Below are positions 6,228 to 7,231 of a stretch of 7,231 nt of DNA, piece by piece. Positions within the stretch are counted from its first letter, which is position 1. Every line of letters starts with the position of its first letter. A program made the position numbers and the translations under genes. The notes beneath the pieces were generated by a model. The model was not told the DNA's origin. It was given only the letters and a program-made list of their open reading frames with translations, and made no database searches. This DNA comes from Fimbriimonadales bacterium (GTDB lineage: Bacteria; Armatimonadota; Fimbriimonadia; Fimbriimonadales; Fimbriimonadaceae): the NCBI GenBank assembly GCA_026392145.1, contig JAPLCS010000202.1, positions 1 through 7,231 of the forward strand, read 5' to 3'.

Positions 6228-7231
6228 ATGAAAGTATCGCCAAGGATGGCTTATTCAATAATTGTCTGCCTTTCAGTAGGTTCCTCTTTTGCTTCTGGGC
6301 TCTTTAGAAAGTCAGAGTTTTGGGATCCTAGTGAAATCCAATCAATCCAAACATTCTGGTCCGAACCAGGAAGATATACGATCAGTTCAACAAATAAGCA
6401 TGCTGTGCAGCTTACGGTTGCTGGCTCTCAATGGCTTTGGGACTATAACAAAAAGAGAGGAAAAGGAAAAGTAGCCCCTGGAACAGTTGCCCCTCCGATC
6501 AACACACAAGAAGAAGTTTGGGAAGCATGGATTGAAGGAAAGATTTCACGTGACCGGTACCTAGCCTCAGTAGCAGCAGCGGCACTGAATAAAACCGCAT
6601 CGAAGATACTTCCCGCAGCTCCGGATCCAGGCTTCCCACCTCAAGATATGGTTGACCTCTTTGGAGCCCCTCCCGTGTTTGCTGCCGTGGTGATTCCGAA
6701 TCAGTATCAGATTAAGTTTGACAACGGAACAGTAACCTACCAAGACCACGTTGCAATGCGACCTAGGTATGCCTACTACAGGTTTGACCATGGAACCAAT
6801 TCGGAAGGAACTCGCATTAGTGAGGTCCCAGAAGAGGAACTCAACGGTCTACTTGAGAATGCGGGAATTAATAAGTCCGAACAGAAGGTGTTCAAAGCAA
6901 TTTCTTTACTTGAGGGCGGTTTTGATTCTGTCAACACCTACGATACGGGTTTTGTATCCGTTGGATTCATCCAATTTGCTTCTCTGAAAGAGGGTGGACA
7001 CTCACTTGGCGAAACATTGTTGCAATACAAAAAAGAAGATCCTGAAAATTTCAAGAATGACTTTTCTAAATACGGTATCAATGTCACCACCGATGGTCTG
7101 TTGGTGGCGCTCGATATTGAAAAAGGTGAAGAAAGAGTTGGTCCAGCTGCTAACAGTCAAATTATTCTCGACAAGCGCTTGATAGCAACTTTTCAACAAG
7201 CTGGAAAATCAGCACCTTATAGGCAAGTTCA
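6228..7231 (+). CDS. Secreted protein with a lysozyme-like motif, 3' end beyond window
   Basis: The frame starts at ATG 6228, 2 nt after the hslU stop, and stays open to the last base (334 codons plus 2 nt). Residues 1-23 look like a signal peptide: basic MKVSPR, hydrophobic AYSIIVCLSVGSS, and a likely cut after SFA (20-22). The next 180 residues are unfamiliar; they include WEAWIEGKISRDRYLASVAA (98-117) and a Pro-rich segment (127-150). Residues 223-250 contain LLEGGFDSVNTYDTG followed by VSVGFIQF, then GHSLGETLLQYKKEDPENF (257-275). The E-(x)9-D-x-G-...-GF/GI layout resembles the lysozyme superfamily (for example E11/D20 in T4 lysozyme), making Glu229 and Asp239 candidate active-site residues. 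A peptidoglycan- or polysaccharide-cleaving role is an inference. The 2-nt gap implies co-transcription with hslU. Only weak GGTG (6219-6222) precedes the start; M7 (6246) is an alternative. Confidence 0.75.
   Translation, partial: MKVSPRMAYSIIVCLSVGSSFASGLFRKSEFWDPSEIQSIQTFWSEPGRYTISSTNKHAVQLTVAGSQWLWDYNKKRGKGKVAPGTVAPPINTQEEVWEAWIEGKISRDRYLASVAAAALNKTASKILPAAPDPGFPPQDMVDLFGAPPVFAAVVIPNQYQIKFDNGTVTYQDHVAMRPRYAYYRFDHGTNSEGTRISEVPEEELNGLLENAGINKSEQKVFKAISLLEGGFDSVNTYDTGFVSVGFIQFASLKEGGHSLGETLLQYKKEDPENFKNDFSKYGINVTTDGLLVALDIEKGEERVGPAANSQIILDKRLIATFQQAGKSAPYRQV

Noticed and set aside
6289..7182. Several short frames on both strands in the last kilobase
   Set aside because: They overlap the continuous plus-strand frame from 6228 that has a signal peptide and coherent protein sequence; none has its own start signals or motifs.
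1..7231. tRNA or rRNA genes, CRISPR arrays, insertion sequences, riboswitches, attachment sites
   Set aside because: No cloverleaf-like segments, regularly spaced repeats, transposase motifs or terminal inverted repeats were seen; all gaps between genes are 115 nt or shorter.

Overview
The window is an ordinary-looking bacterial chromosomal stretch of moderate GC (mid-40s % by eye). It holds six intact or edge-truncated genes and one broken gene, with no RNA genes, mobile elements or CRISPR. The best lineage guess is Armatimonadota (Fimbriimonas-like). This rests mainly on the single-pass membrane protein at 353-1183, whose 'CIKNM...A..IYA.NSDDRMPP' segment is a style I associate with that phylum, and on the M1 peptidase and LCP flavour. 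It is an inference from recall, not a phylogenetic result.

Layout: the window opens inside the 3' end of an LCP (LytR-CpsA-Psr) type protein (1-345), followed 7 nt later by the pseudopilin-like membrane protein (353-1183). A helical protein of unknown function lies on the minus strand (1192-1926) and converges on it with only 8 nt between stops. A 115-nt divergent region (1927-2041) separates it from an EVE-domain protein (2042-2500). Next comes an M1-family metallo-aminopeptidase reading frame (2551-4775) that is broken: the two halves lie in different frames, and about 19 residues of family sequence appear to be missing at the join near 3235-3246. A strong hairpin terminator (4783-4813) closes that unit. 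hslU (4852-6225, GTG start) follows with its own extended -10 promoter placed so close to the start that the mRNA is probably leaderless. A secreted protein with a lysozyme-like motif (6228 to the window edge) starts 2 nt after hslU and is probably co-transcribed.

No gene here has a Shine-Dalgarno sequence at the usual distance. Two genes (M1 and hslU) share TGn + -10-like hexamer + 7 nt + start codon, which points to leaderless initiation being common in this organism. hslV, the usual partner and upstream neighbour of hslU, is not in the window. Several products act at or beyond the membrane (LCP protein, pseudopilin-like protein, possibly the M1 peptidase, lysozyme-like protein), but the window does not form one recognisable pathway. 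I found no convincing previously undescribed multi-gene system. The best leads are the disrupted M1 gene, the hslU start region and the lysozyme-like gene coupled to hslU.
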